DNA of 64,000 bases from Prescottella agglutinans (GTDB lineage Bacteria > Actinomycetota > Actinomycetes > Mycobacteriales > Mycobacteriaceae): NCBI RefSeq assembly GCF_004011865.1, contig NZ_RKLP01000002.1:372001-436000 (forward strand), read 5' to 3'. The notes below the pieces were generated by a model that made no database searches, was not told where the DNA came from, and worked only from the letters and a program-made list of their open reading frames with translations. This document shows positions 35,382-43,341 of this stretch, one piece after another (the first letter of the stretch is position 1; the number at the start of each line of letters is the position of its first letter). A program made the translations under genes and the position numbers.

Positions 35382-36305
35382 CTATTCGGCGGACGGCCGC
35401 TTCAAACGGTCGGTCAGCCACTCACGCAGGGACGGGCCGTATTCCTCGCTGTCCAATGCAAAGTCAACCGCAGCGCGCAGGTAGCCGCCGGGATTTCCCA
35501 GATCGTGTCGGGATCCGCGGTGGACGACGACGTGGACCGGGTGGCCCTCCGAGATCAGCAGCGCGATCGCGTCGGTGAGCTGCAACTCGCCACCGGCGCC
35601 CGGCGTGATCCGGCGCAGCGCGTCGAAGATCGCCCGATCGAGCAGGTAGCGGCCCGCCGCGGCGAACGTGGACGGCGCGTCCTCCATCGCGGGCTTCTCG
35701 ACCATGCCGGTGACCTTGAGGACGTCCGGGTTGGTGGTATCCGGGACCGTCTCGACCTCGAACACGCCGTATGCGCTGACCTGCTCCTTGGGCACGTCGA
35801 TGGCGCACAGCACGCTGCCGCCGCGCTTGGCGCGCACACGGGACATGGTCTCGAGCACGCCGCGCGGCATGACGAGATCGTCCGGCAGCAGCACCGCGAT
35901 GGCGTCTTCGTCGTCGTCGAGCACAGCCTCGGCACACCCGACCGCGTGTCCCAGACCCAGCGGCTCCTCCTGCACCACGGAGTCCACCTCGAGCAGCCCG
36001 GGGGCCTTCCGCACCTTCTCGAGAAGGTGGTACTTGCCGCTGGCTTCGAGCTTGCTCTCGAGGACGAGGTCCTCGACGAAGTGAGCGACGACGCCGTCCT
36101 TACCCGGTGAGGTCACGATGACCAGACGGTTCGCCCCGGAGTCGGCCGCCTCTCCCGCCACCAATTCGATACCGGGGGTATCGACCACCGGAAGTAACTC
36201 CTTCGGGACGGTCTTCGTCGCAGGTAGGAACCGAGTTCCCATACCTGCAGCGGGAACGACCGCCGTCCGAAAGCACCTGTTGTCATTGGTGACGGCATCT
36301 GTCAT
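35382..36305 (-). CDS. galU: UTP-glucose-1-phosphate uridylyltransferase
   Basis: The 307-residue enzyme makes UDP-glucose for envelope polysaccharides and trehalose. Nucleotide-binding signature AVVPAAGMGTRFLPATKTVPKE (about 15-36). Further motifs are QEEPLGLGHAV, LLPDDLV and GGELQLTDAI. It is first in galU-glp-rimJ, 55 bp before glp. TAGGGT lies 8 nt before the ATG, so the leader is absent or about 1 nt; GGTGAG could act as an SD if transcription begins further upstream. Divergent from fthC across 60 bp. Confidence 0.95.
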   Translation of the reverse strand: MTDAVTNDNRCFRTAVVPAAGMGTRFLPATKTVPKELLPVVDTPGIELVAGEAADSGANRLVIVTSPGKDGVVAHFVEDLVLESKLEASGKYHLLEKVRKAPGLLEVDSVVQEEPLGLGHAVGCAEAVLDDDEDAIAVLLPDDLVMPRGVLETMSRVRAKRGGSVLCAIDVPKEQVSAYGVFEVETVPDTTNPDVLKVTGMVEKPAMEDAPSTFAAAGRYLLDRAIFDALRRITPGAGGELQLTDAIALLISEGHPVHVVVHRGSRHDLGNPGGYLRAAVDFALDSEEYGPSLREWLTDRLKRPSAE

Positions 36306-36352
36306 AACTCACCACCCTATCCACCGGCCCCCGCGGCCGGTCGGAGCGATCC

Positions 36353-36358
36353 TAAGGT
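36353..36358 (+). promoter_or_regulatory. -10 (TAAGGT), leaderless start of fthC
   Basis: TAAGGT is 7 nt before the ATG at 36366. This favours that ATG over the GTG at 36357, which would lie within the promoter. Confidence 0.5.
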
Positions 36359-36365
36359 GGCGATC

Positions 36366-36962
36366 ATGAATGTGCCGACCAAAGCGGAATGGCGGACCCG
36401 CGTACTCCGGGAACGCAGGGCCGTCGCGCCCGAGACCAAGCAGGCCGAGGCGGAGTCGCTGGTCGCTTTCGTCACATCGGTCACACCCGCCCCGGACGTC
36501 GGCGCCACGGTGTGCGCGTACGTCCCGGTCGGCACCGAGCCGGGCTCGACGGCGATGCTCGACGCGCTGCGCGACGCGGGACGCCGGGTGCTGCTGCCGG
36601 TGACCGGCGCGCCCGGCCCGCTCGAATGGGCCGAATTCACCGGACAGGACGACCTCGTTCCGGCCGGATACGGGCTGCGCGAGCCCCGCGGTCCGGTACT
36701 GCCGTCGACCGAGGTCGGCGCCGCCTCCGTGGTCCTCGTGCCGGCGCTGGCCGTGGACGAACAGGGCGTCCGGCTGGGCCGGGGGGCCGGCTTCTACGAC
36801 CGCACGCTGGGGATGGCGCGACCCGACGCGATGCTGGTCGCCATCGTCCGTGACAGCGAGCTGGTGCCGCGGCTGCCGGGTGATCCGCACGACGTGGCGA
36901 TGACCCATGCCCTCACGCCGGGTCGCGGGCTGGTGCGTCTCGGGGCGGGCGATCCGGCGTAA
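36366..36962 (+). CDS. 5-formyltetrahydrofolate cyclo-ligase
   Basis: The 198-residue protein converts 5-formyl-THF to 5,10-methenyl-THF with ATP. N-terminal KAEWRTRVLRERRAV, substrate loop PVGTEPGST, and the C-terminal nucleotide motif VPALAVDEQGVRLGRGAGFYDRTL (about 130-153) are family hallmarks. Leaderless ATG at 36366. It diverges from galU and is followed by the CIRCE-controlled ruc-like gene. Confidence 0.9.
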   Translation: MNVPTKAEWRTRVLRERRAVAPETKQAEAESLVAFVTSVTPAPDVGATVCAYVPVGTEPGSTAMLDALRDAGRRVLLPVTGAPGPLEWAEFTGQDDLVPAGYGLREPRGPVLPSTEVGAASVVLVPALAVDEQGVRLGRGAGFYDRTLGMARPDAMLVAIVRDSELVPRLPGDPHDVAMTHALTPGRGLVRLGAGDPA

Positions 36963-37010
36963 TCGCCAGGTCCACCCGCTACCGGCGGAATAGTCGGCTG
37001 GTTCGCGCTG

Positions 37011-37037
37011 TTGGCACTGTCGACTGTAGAGTGCCAA
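37011..37037 (+). promoter_or_regulatory. CIRCE element (HrcA operator)
   Basis: TTGGCACTG-N9-GAGTGCCAA has exact 9-9-9 geometry and 8 of 9 arm positions symmetric, matching the CIRCE consensus TTAGCACTC-N9-GAGTGCTAA with the actinobacterial G/C change. It lies 37 bp before the SD-bearing GTG start of the ruc-like gene. A -10-like TAGAGT (37027-37032) is inside it. Confidence 0.8.
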
Positions 37038-37074
37038 CACCTGCGGTTTGACTACACAATGCGGAGGAACCCCA

Positions 37075-37365
37075 GTGCCCACCTATTCGTACGCCTGCAC
37101 CGAATGCGACAACCGATTCGACATCGTGCAGTCGTTCACCGACGACACCCTGACCGTCTGCCCGGAGTGCTCCGGCAAGCTCCGCAAGCTGTTCAACTCG
37201 GTCGGCATCGTCTTCAAGGGCAGCGGCTTCTACCGCACCGACAGCCGCGGCGGCTCGAGCACCGCCAGCGAACCGGCGAAGAAGAGCGACTCCTCGTCCA
37301 GCACGTCGACCTCGTCGACGTCCGGATCGTCGTCGAGCGCCTCCGCCCCCGCCGCCGCCAGCTAG
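37075..37365 (+). CDS. FmdB-type zinc-ribbon protein, Ruc homologue
   Basis: 96 residues. The zinc ribbon is TYSYACTECDNRFD and TVCPECSGKL (two CxxC pairs), then LRKLFNSVGIVFKGSGFYRTDSR, then a disordered Ser/Thr/Ala tail of about 40 residues. This is the organisation of M. tuberculosis Rv0991c (Ruc), a heat- and oxidation-responsive zinc chaperone. GTG start with GGAGG 6-7 nt upstream. The CIRCE element in front predicts HrcA control and heat induction, agreeing with a chaperone role. Confidence 0.85.
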   Translation: MPTYSYACTECDNRFDIVQSFTDDTLTVCPECSGKLRKLFNSVGIVFKGSGFYRTDSRGGSSTASEPAKKSDSSSSTSTSSTSGSSSSASAPAAAS

Positions 37366-37403
37366 TCCACAGCAGGTTCTCCACAGCCCGCCGTTCATCC
37401 ACA
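37363..37403 (+). promoter_or_regulatory. Three DnaA-box-like nonamers in tandem
   Basis: TAGTCCACA (37363-37371), TTCTCCACA (37377-37385) and TCATCCACA (37395-37403) lie in one orientation. The first two match the actinobacterial box TTGTCCACA at 8 of 9 positions, the third at 7. They overlap the ruc stop codon and precede the SAF gene. Confidence 0.35.
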
Positions 37404-37454
37404 GGCGGGCCGGAAACCACGCCTCGGACGGGTTCCGGCCTCCACTCCCGGGCC

Positions 37455-37460
37455 TAGCGT
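37455..37460 (+). promoter_or_regulatory. -10 (TAGCGT), leaderless start of the SAF protein gene
   Basis: TAGCGT is 7 nt before the ATG at 37468; no SD. Confidence 0.5.
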
Positions 37461-37467
37461 TCCCGTC

Positions 37468-38175
37468 ATGCCTCTCGACCTGTTCAGTCGGCGCGAGACC
37501 GACCGCAGCGGAGCCCTCGCGCCGACGATCACCGACCGGCTCGGTCGGGTGCTGCGCCCCGGGTGGGCCCGGACCGATACTGCGCGTCGGATCGCCGCGG
37601 CGACCCTGGCCGCGGTGGCGCTCGTCCTGTTCGTCCGCGACAACCGCGAAGACGCCGGTGAAGCGGTCGTCGTGGCGGCGCGCGACCTGACGCCCGGTCA
37701 CGTCGTGACCGCGAACGACATCCGCACCGTCGCCCGACCCCGCACCGACCTCCCCGACGCCGCCGTGGACGATTCCGGCGCGGTCATCGGGCGCACCGTG
37801 TCCTCCCCCGTCCGTGGCGGCGAGATCCTCACCGACGTCCGCCTGCTCGGACCTCGGCTCGCGGAGGCCGCCGTCGGATCCGCCGACGCCCGCGTGGTGC
37901 CCGTCCGCCTGTCCGACGCCGGGCTCGCCCAATTCATCCGCGAGGGCGACCGGGTGGACGTCCTCACAGTGGGCGAAGCCCGTGCAGCCGACTCGTCCCG
38001 GCCGCCCACGGCGACCGTCCTGGCGTCCGGCGCGGCGGTGGTCCTGGTGTCACCCGAGCAACCGTCGTCGGGGGCGCGGCGGGACCAGGTCGTGATGCTC
38101 GCGCTCCCCGCGCCCGAGGCGAGTGCGGTCGCGGCCGCGTCGCTCACCGACGCGATCACGGTGACGCTGCACTAG
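37468..38175 (+). CDS. SAF domain membrane protein, CpaB/FlgA-like
   Basis: 235 residues. A cytoplasmic N-terminus, one TM helix (about 47-61, AAATLAAVALVLFV), then a SAF domain (about 69-130: VVVAARDLTPGHVVTANDIRTV) and an RcpC/CpaB-like second part with SDAGLAQFIREGDRVDVL. CpaB-like proteins assemble tight-adherence pili, but no tad genes are nearby; in mycobacteria a similar lone gene sits by mscL. Leaderless ATG. Same direction as mscL, 39 bp upstream. Confidence 0.75.
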   Translation: MPLDLFSRRETDRSGALAPTITDRLGRVLRPGWARTDTARRIAAATLAAVALVLFVRDNREDAGEAVVVAARDLTPGHVVTANDIRTVARPRTDLPDAAVDDSGAVIGRTVSSPVRGGEILTDVRLLGPRLAEAAVGSADARVVPVRLSDAGLAQFIREGDRVDVLTVGEARAADSSRPPTATVLASGAAVVLVSPEQPSSGARRDQVVMLALPAPEASAVAAASLTDAITVTLH

Positions 38176-38214
38176 TCTCGCCTCGGTCGGGCAAACACAC
38201 AGAGGGGACATCAC

Positions 38215-38652
38215 ATGCTCAAGGGCTTCAAGGACTTCCTGCTCCGTGGAAACGTTCTGGATCTCGCGGTCGCGGTCGTCGTGGGCGCCGCGTTCACCGC
38301 GATCGTGACCGCGTTCACCAGCAACATCGTCGACCCGCTCGTCGCCGCGGTCGGCGGCTCCGAGGAGCACGCGTGGGGCAAGGAGATCATCGCCGGGAAC
38401 CCCGAGACGTTCGTCAACGTCGGCGCCGTGGTGACCGCGATCATCAACTTCGTCATCATCGCCGCCGTCGTCTACTTCGTCCTCATCGTGCCCGCGAACG
38501 CCGTCAAGGCCCGCTTCGCGACCGAAGAAGAGGACACGAAGGCGAGCGAGGCCGATCTGCTGATCCAGATCCGCGACATCCTGGCGGAGGGCCGCATCGG
38601 CGAGGCGGCCGGCACGGAGCCGGACGGGAAGCACACCCGCGTCCTCGACTAG
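38215..38652 (+). CDS. mscL: Large-conductance mechanosensitive channel MscL
   Basis: 145 residues. N-terminal amphipathic helix MLKGFKDFLLRGNVLDLAVA, TM1 VVVGAAFTAIVTAFTSNIVDPL with the Gly/Ala-packed gate, periplasmic loop with AVGGSEEHAWGKEI, TM2 FVIIAAVVYFVLIVPANAV, and a C-terminal helical bundle with the acidic EEEDTKASEADLL. Opens under membrane tension to release osmolytes. AGAGGGGA precedes the ATG. A very strong hairpin follows its stop. Confidence 0.95.
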   Translation: MLKGFKDFLLRGNVLDLAVAVVVGAAFTAIVTAFTSNIVDPLVAAVGGSEEHAWGKEIIAGNPETFVNVGAVVTAIINFVIIAAVVYFVLIVPANAVKARFATEEEDTKASEADLLIQIRDILAEGRIGEAAGTEPDGKHTRVLD

Positions 38653-38666
38653 CCGCTCGATCCCCC

Positions 38667-38717
38667 AACGACGAAGGAGCCCATCCGAATCGGATTCGGA
38701 TGGGCTCCTTCGTCGTT
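38667..38717. terminator. Perfect 24-bp inverted repeat between mscL and the convergent 71-residue gene
   Basis: The arms 38667-38690 and 38694-38717 are perfectly complementary around a 3-nt centre (CGG). It lies between two convergent genes and should act in both directions, although neither side has a clear T-run. Confidence 0.75.
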
Positions 38718-38746
38718 GTCGTCGCGCTGTCGGGGCGGAACGCCGG

Positions 38747-38962
38747 TCAGCCGTGGTGCGGCGGCACCTGCCGCCGCAGCCATTCGTCCTGGCCGCCGCC
38801 CGAGGACGACGCGCCGTCGCGGGAGCGTTCGTCGGAGGTCTGCTCCGGCAGAACCGTCCCGAAGATGGCGTCCAGCCGGGCCCGATCGATGCGGGCCCGT
38901 CCGGACACCGACGACGCCCGGCCCTCTGCCGTCGAGCCGGTGTCCGTCTGTTCCTCCGACAT
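38747..38962 (-). CDS. 71-residue acidic protein of unknown function
   Basis: Opens MSEEQTDTGSTAEGR and contains a helical core RARIDRARLDAIFGTVLPEQTSDERSRDG, followed by a Ser/Gly-rich end and WLRRQVPPHHG. No signal peptide, TM or cysteine. It begins 15 bp after the moaB2 stop on the same strand and ends just before a strong hairpin, so it is probably the last gene of the pepD-moaB2 unit. The core helix looks constrained and I consider it a real gene; function unknown. Confidence 0.6.
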   Translation of the reverse strand: MSEEQTDTGSTAEGRASSVSGRARIDRARLDAIFGTVLPEQTSDERSRDGASSSGGGQDEWLRRQVPPHHG

Positions 38963-38977
38963 GTCTGTTCGTGCCGC

Positions 38978-39472
38978 CTATTCTTCGATGCTGGACAGCT
39001 GCCCGATGACGTGGCTCGCCAGCGGGGTCAGCGTCGCCATACCGTCGCGCACCGCGGCCCGGGACGATGCCAGGTTGGCCACCAGGGTGCTGCCCGAGAT
39101 CCCGACGAGGCCTCGCGAGATGACGGCGTCGACCGCGCCGGCCGCGAGTCCCGAGGACCGCAGTGCCTCGCTGATTCCCGGCAGTTCCCGATCGAGCACG
39201 TCTGCAGTGGCGTCCGGGGTCACGTCGCGCGGCGAGACACCGGTGCCGCCGACGGAGATCACCAGATCGACGCCACCGATCACCGCGGTGTTCAGTGCGT
39301 TGCGGATCTCCACCTCGTCGGCGGTCACCGCGACCGTCGCGTCCACCAGGAATCCTGCCTCGGTGAGCAGTTCGGTCACGAGCGGTCCGATCGAGTCGAC
39401 GTCACCGTGTGCGGTTCGGTCATCGACGATCACGACGAGCGCACGTCCGGCGAGCGGTGCTTCGAGTTCCAT
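38978..39472 (-). CDS. moaB2: MoaB/MogA family molybdopterin protein (MoaB2)
   Basis: 164 residues. Fold core ALVVIVDDRTAHGDVDSIGPLVTELL; substrate motif DLVISVGGTGVSPRDVTPDAT (about 78-98, GGTG and SPRD). C-terminal AVISRGLVGISGSTLVANLAS is typical of MoaB. Adenylylates molybdopterin in the family, though the mycobacterial MoaB2 role is unclear. The ATG at 39472 lies 7 nt after TACGGT; the frame is open further upstream but those codons lack support. Position after pepD matches M. tuberculosis Rv0984. Confidence 0.9.
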   Translation of the reverse strand: MELEAPLAGRALVVIVDDRTAHGDVDSIGPLVTELLTEAGFLVDATVAVTADEVEIRNALNTAVIGGVDLVISVGGTGVSPRDVTPDATADVLDRELPGISEALRSSGLAAGAVDAVISRGLVGISGSTLVANLASSRAAVRDGMATLTPLASHVIGQLSSIEE

Positions 39473-39479
39473 GGCCCCT

Positions 39480-39485
39480 ACCGTA
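39480..39485 (-). promoter_or_regulatory. -10 (TACGGT), leaderless start of moaB2
   Basis: On the minus strand TACGGT is 7 nt before the ATG at 39472, giving moaB2 a promoter independent of pepD. Confidence 0.5.
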
Positions 39486-39567
39486 GTGGCAGCCCCCGGC
39501 AGCCCGCCCGACACCGTCGGGAGCGGCCTGAGAATCCGTGCCGGGGGCCGTGGATGACCGGATTCCA

Positions 39568-40959
39568 TCAACGCCCGCCCTGGGTCTGGGTTCCGAGCTG
39601 GACGTCGACGGTCTTGCTGTTGCCCGCGGAGTCCTGGTAGGTCACCTTCACGGTGTCACCGGGAGCGTGGGACCGGATGGCCGCGATCAGCGAGTCACCG
39701 CTCGTGATGACCCGATCGTCGACCTTGGTGACGATGACGCCCTTAGGGATGCCGGCCTTGTCCGCCGGACCGCCCGGGGTGACCTCGACGACGGCCGCGC
39801 CGCCCGTGGACTCCTTGGCCGACACCTGCACGCCGATGATCGCCTGCGTGGCCTTGCCGGTGTCGACGAGTTCGTCGGCGATCCGTCGGGCCTGGTCGAC
39901 CGGGATCGCGAAGCCGAGACCGATCGATCCGCCCTGACCACCGGCGGTCGCGATGGCGGTGTTGATGCCGATGAGCTGGCCGTTCATGTTCACCAGCGCG
40001 CCACCCGAGTTACCGGGGTTGATCGCGGCATCGGTCTGGATCGCGTCGATGACGGTGTTCTGGTTGCCGGTCTCGCCGCTGGTCGACACCGGCCGGTCGA
40101 GCGCCGAGACGATGCCGGAGGTCACGGTGCCGGCCAGTCCGAGCGGCGAGCCGATCGCGACGACCTGCTCACCCACCTGGACCCCCTCGGAGGAGCCCAG
40201 CTCGACCGGGGTCAGGCCCGACTTGCCCTGCACCTTGATGACCGCGATGTCCGACGTCGGGTCGGTCCCCACGAGGGTCGCGGGTGCCGTGCTGCCGTCG
40301 GAGAAGGCGACCATCAGCTTGCCGTCGGGCCCGCCGCCGGAGACCACGTGGTTGTTGGTCATGATCAGGCCGTCGGACGAGAGGATCACACCGGATCCCT
40401 CACCCTCGCCGCGGCTGCCGGAGACCTGGATCTGCACGACGCTCGGCACGACCTTGGCCGCGACCGCCTGGACGGAGCCCTCCGGCGCGTTGGACGCCGG
40501 GCTGGTGCTCGCCTTGGGGGCGTCGAGCGCGTTCGACACCGGGGCGTTGCTGCCGTTGCCCGACGACGTCGCGAGCGAGCCGACGGCACCGCCGATACCG
40601 CCACTGACCAGTGCCAGGGCGATGGCGCCGGCGACGAGCGAGGTCCGCCCCACCCGCCGCGGCGGTGTGTCCACCGGCGCGCCGGTGGTCGGCAGCGTGC
40701 CGGTCGTTCCGACGCCGGGGAACTGCTCGGTCGGCTGGTAACCCGCCTGGTAGCCGGGCTGCGGGTAGCCCTGCTCGGGATGGCCCGCAGCGCCTGGGTA
40801 ACCGGGGGTCTGGGGCTGGTACCGCCACGGATCCTGCGGCGCGGACTGCTGTCCGTGCGCCTGGTACGGAGCGCCCTGCTGGGGAGTGCCGGGCTGCGGG
40901 TTGCCGTGCTGCGGAGCCCCCTGGTCGGGGCCACCGTGCGGGTTACGGTCGTCGGTCAT
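39568..40959 (-). CDS. pepD: HtrA-family serine protease PepD
   Basis: 463 residues. A cytoplasmic Pro/Gln/Gly/Tyr-rich N-terminus (about 1-110), one TM helix (about 114-134), trypsin-like domain with His in IMTNNHVVSGG, Asp in TSDIAVIKV and Ser in INPGNSGGALV, then a PDZ domain (about 365-460). A periplasmic-side quality-control protease of the MprAB/SigE stress response. I chose the ATG at 40959 (AAGG upstream). An MprA box and a CAATCT -10 lie upstream, separating it from mprB. Confidence 0.93.
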   Translation of the reverse strand: MTDDRNPHGGPDQGAPQHGNPQPGTPQQGAPYQAHGQQSAPQDPWRYQPQTPGYPGAAGHPEQGYPQPGYQAGYQPTEQFPGVGTTGTLPTTGAPVDTPPRRVGRTSLVAGAIALALVSGGIGGAVGSLATSSGNGSNAPVSNALDAPKASTSPASNAPEGSVQAVAAKVVPSVVQIQVSGSRGEGEGSGVILSSDGLIMTNNHVVSGGGPDGKLMVAFSDGSTAPATLVGTDPTSDIAVIKVQGKSGLTPVELGSSEGVQVGEQVVAIGSPLGLAGTVTSGIVSALDRPVSTSGETGNQNTVIDAIQTDAAINPGNSGGALVNMNGQLIGINTAIATAGGQGGSIGLGFAIPVDQARRIADELVDTGKATQAIIGVQVSAKESTGGAAVVEVTPGGPADKAGIPKGVIVTKVDDRVITSGDSLIAAIRSHAPGDTVKVTYQDSAGNSKTVDVQLGTQTQGGR

Positions 40960-41033
40960 CGCACCGCCTTCATTCGTGACCGCCTTGGTGGGCGGCTCTG
41001 GTCCGGTCGTTGACTTCAGATTGCCCGGCACGG

Positions 41034-41050
41034 CTGAGAGGCCCCTGAGA
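41034..41050 (-). promoter_or_regulatory. MprA box upstream of pepD
   Basis: On the minus strand TCTCAG (41050-41045) and TCTCAG (41039-41034) start 11 bp apart. The -10-like CAATCT begins 10 bp after the second repeat, the same geometry as at mprA. Confidence 0.7.
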
Positions 41051-41123
41051 CGCCGCTTTCAGTTTCCCGTGGACTTGCCACGAATGCCACCGAGATCACA
41101 CCGGGGTGCCCGGCCGGCCCCGC

Positions 41124-42587
41124 TCAGCGGGCGTCGGCGTCCGGTTCGCCCGGCAGCACGATGCGGATGCGGGCGCCGCCGCGATCGGACGTCTCGACGG
41201 CGATCGTGCCGCCGTGCTTGACGACCACCTGCCGGACGATCGCCAGGCCGAGCCCCGATCCGGGCATCGACCGCGACGCGGTGGCGCGGTAGAACCGCTC
41301 GAAGACCAGCTCGCGCTCCTCGATCGGGATGCCGGGGCCGGCGTCGTCGACGGTGAGTTCGAGCAGCCGGTCCCCGATCTGCCGCATCATGACGTCGACG
41401 CGTTCGCCGGACGGGCTCCACTTCGCCGCGTTGTCGAGCACGTTGAGCACCGCCCGGGACAACCCGGCCTGGTCGCCGTAGACGAACCACGGTGTCGTGA
41501 CCGCCTCGAAGTCGATCTCGTTGCGCCGCCGCCGCGCCTTCTCGAGCGACCGCTCCACGACCTCGCGGAGATCGACGAGTTCGAAGACGGTCTCCGGCGC
41601 GTCCTCCCGCGCGAGGTCCACGAGATCGCCGACGAGGGTGGACAGCTCCTCGATCTGCGCGATGACGTCGGCGCGGAGTTCGGCCATGTCCTCGTCCGGG
41701 ATGTGCGGCGCCCCGGGACGGCTGGACGCGATGAGCAACTCCATGTTGGTGCGCAGCGAGGTGAGCGGGGTGCGGAGCTCGTGTCCGGCGTCGGCGACGA
41801 GCCGGCTCTGCCGCACCCGGGACTCGGCCAGCGCGCGCAGCATCGTGTTGAAACTGACCGTCAGACGGGCCAGTTCGTCGTTGCCGGTGACCGGGATCGG
41901 CGTGAGGTCGTCGGTGCGCGCGACGCGTTCGGTGGCGGCGGTGAGCCGGCCGATCGGTCTCAGCCCGGTCCGCCCCACCGTGGTTCCCGCGGCCGCCGCC
42001 AGGACGACGCCGCAGCCGCCGACGACGAAGAGCACCCAGGCGAGGCGGTCGAGGACGTCCTTCGTGGGCTGGAGTCGCTGCGCGATCACCAGCGTGCTGC
42101 CGTCGCGCGTGCGTTCGGCGAGCACCCGATTGTCCTCGACCGTCCGCAGCGAGAAGTCGCGTTGTCCACGGGCCACCGCGAGTTCGGGCGCGCCGATCGG
42201 CACCACCGATCCCGGCGGGATGTACTTGTTCAGGTCGGGGAAGATCAGCGCCACGCTGATGTCGCTCGTGTACAGCGTCGCGCCCGCGACGTACCGCGGG
42301 TCGAAGGTGATGAGGTCGTTGTCGACGATCGCCGACGCCCGCGACTGCAACTGCTTGTCGACGTCGGCGTACAGGGCGCGCGACACCACCGCGTAGGCGG
42401 CGACGGCCATGACGGCCACGGCGATGGCGACGACCGACGCCGCGAGCAACGTCACACGCCAGCGCAGCGACACCGAGCGGGTCAGCGGCATCGGCGGGCG
42501 CATCTCGTGCCGGGGCGGCGGCATCGGGCCGAGCGGGGTTTCCGGGCCGTTGGGACGGGCACCCGCCCGACCGAAGGGGGTGACCAT
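41124..42587 (-). CDS. mprB: Envelope-stress sensor histidine kinase MprB
   Basis: 487 residues. TM1 (about 40-62), an extracytoplasmic domain (about 63-185), TM2 (about 187-207), HAMP (GLRPIGRLTAATERVARTDDL), DHp with phospho-His in VADAGHELRTPLTSLRTNMELL, and HATPase with NVLDNAAKWSP and GSGLGLAIVRQVV. Very similar to M. tuberculosis MprB. The ATG at 42587 overlaps the mprA stop by 1 nt (TGATG); the GTG at 42590 is an alternative. Followed by pepD. Confidence 0.95.
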   Translation of the reverse strand: MVTPFGRAGARPNGPETPLGPMPPPRHEMRPPMPLTRSVSLRWRVTLLAASVVAIAVAVMAVAAYAVVSRALYADVDKQLQSRASAIVDNDLITFDPRYVAGATLYTSDISVALIFPDLNKYIPPGSVVPIGAPELAVARGQRDFSLRTVEDNRVLAERTRDGSTLVIAQRLQPTKDVLDRLAWVLFVVGGCGVVLAAAAGTTVGRTGLRPIGRLTAATERVARTDDLTPIPVTGNDELARLTVSFNTMLRALAESRVRQSRLVADAGHELRTPLTSLRTNMELLIASSRPGAPHIPDEDMAELRADVIAQIEELSTLVGDLVDLAREDAPETVFELVDLREVVERSLEKARRRRNEIDFEAVTTPWFVYGDQAGLSRAVLNVLDNAAKWSPSGERVDVMMRQIGDRLLELTVDDAGPGIPIEERELVFERFYRATASRSMPGSGLGLAIVRQVVVKHGGTIAVETSDRGGARIRIVLPGEPDADAR

Positions 42588-43273
42588 CACGGTGGCGTCT
42601 CCCGCAGCACGTATCCGACGCCGCGCACCGTGTGGATCAACCGGGGCTCGCCGTCGGCCTCGGTCTTGCGGCGCAGGTAGCCGACGTACACCTCGAGCGC
42701 GTTGCCCGACGTCGGGAAGTCGTACCCCCACACCTCCTCGAGGATGCGACTGCGCGAGAGCACCCGGCGCGGGTTCGCCATCAGCATCTCGAGCAACGCG
42801 AACTCGGTGCGGGTGAGGCTGATCGAGCGGCCGCCACGGGTCACCTCGCGGGTGACCGGGTCGAGCGTGAGGTCCTCGAACTTCATCGTCTCCGAGTCCT
42901 CACCGGCGGCGGGGGCCGCACGGCGCAGCAGGGCCCGTAGCCGCGCCAGCAGTTCCTCGAGCGCGAACGGCTTGGGCAGGTAGTCGTCGGCGCCGGCGTC
43001 GAGTCCGGCAACCCGTTCGGACACCGAGTCGCGCGCGGTCAGGACGAGGATGGGGAGGTCGTCGCCGGTGCTGCGGAGCCGACGACACACCTCGAGCCCG
43101 TCGAGTCGCGGCATCATGACATCGAGCACCAGCGCGTCCGGGCGGGACGCTGTCACCTTCTCGAGCGCGTCGACCCCGTCGACGGCGAGGTCGACGGTGT
43201 AGCCGTTGAAGCTGAGGGACCGCCGCAGCGACTCGCGGACCGCCCGGTCGTCGTCGACCACCAAAATGCGCAT
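42587..43273 (-). CDS. mprA: Response regulator MprA (OmpR family)
   Basis: 228 residues, close to M. tuberculosis MprA over its whole length. Receiver with [22 protein letters not shown], acceptor Asp in [13 protein letters not shown] (about 48-54), Lys in [15 protein letters not shown]. The winged-helix effector runs from about 135 to 225 with [29 protein letters not shown]. Controls envelope stress genes. A -10-like CAAAAT is 6 nt before the ATG and an MprA box covers the -35 position, showing autoregulation. Confidence 0.96.
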   Translation of the reverse strand: MRILVVDDDRAVRESLRRSLSFNGYTVDLAVDGVDALEKVTASRPDALVLDVMMPRLDGLEVCRRLRSTGDDLPILVLTARDSVSERVAGLDAGADDYLPKPFALEELLARLRALLRRAAPAAGEDSETMKFEDLTLDPVTREVTRGGRSISLTRTEFALLEMLMANPRRVLSRSRILEEVWGYDFPTSGNALEVYVGYLRRKTEADGEPRLIHTVRGVGYVLRETPP

Positions 43274-43279
43274 GCCGAC

Positions 43280-43312
43280 ATTTTGGCCCGACCGACTGAG
43301 ATCCCGCTGAGA
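43280..43312 (-). promoter_or_regulatory. mprA promoter with MprA box at -35
   Basis: Minus strand: TCTCAG (43312-43307) and TCTCAG (43301-43296) start 11 bp apart, then 10 bp, then CAAAAT (43285-43280), then 6 nt to the ATG. The box occupies the -35 position, as expected for activation by a PhoB/OmpR-type regulator. Confidence 0.7.
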
Positions 43313-43341
43313 GGTCCCGCGGAGTAGACCCGCGTGTCGGC

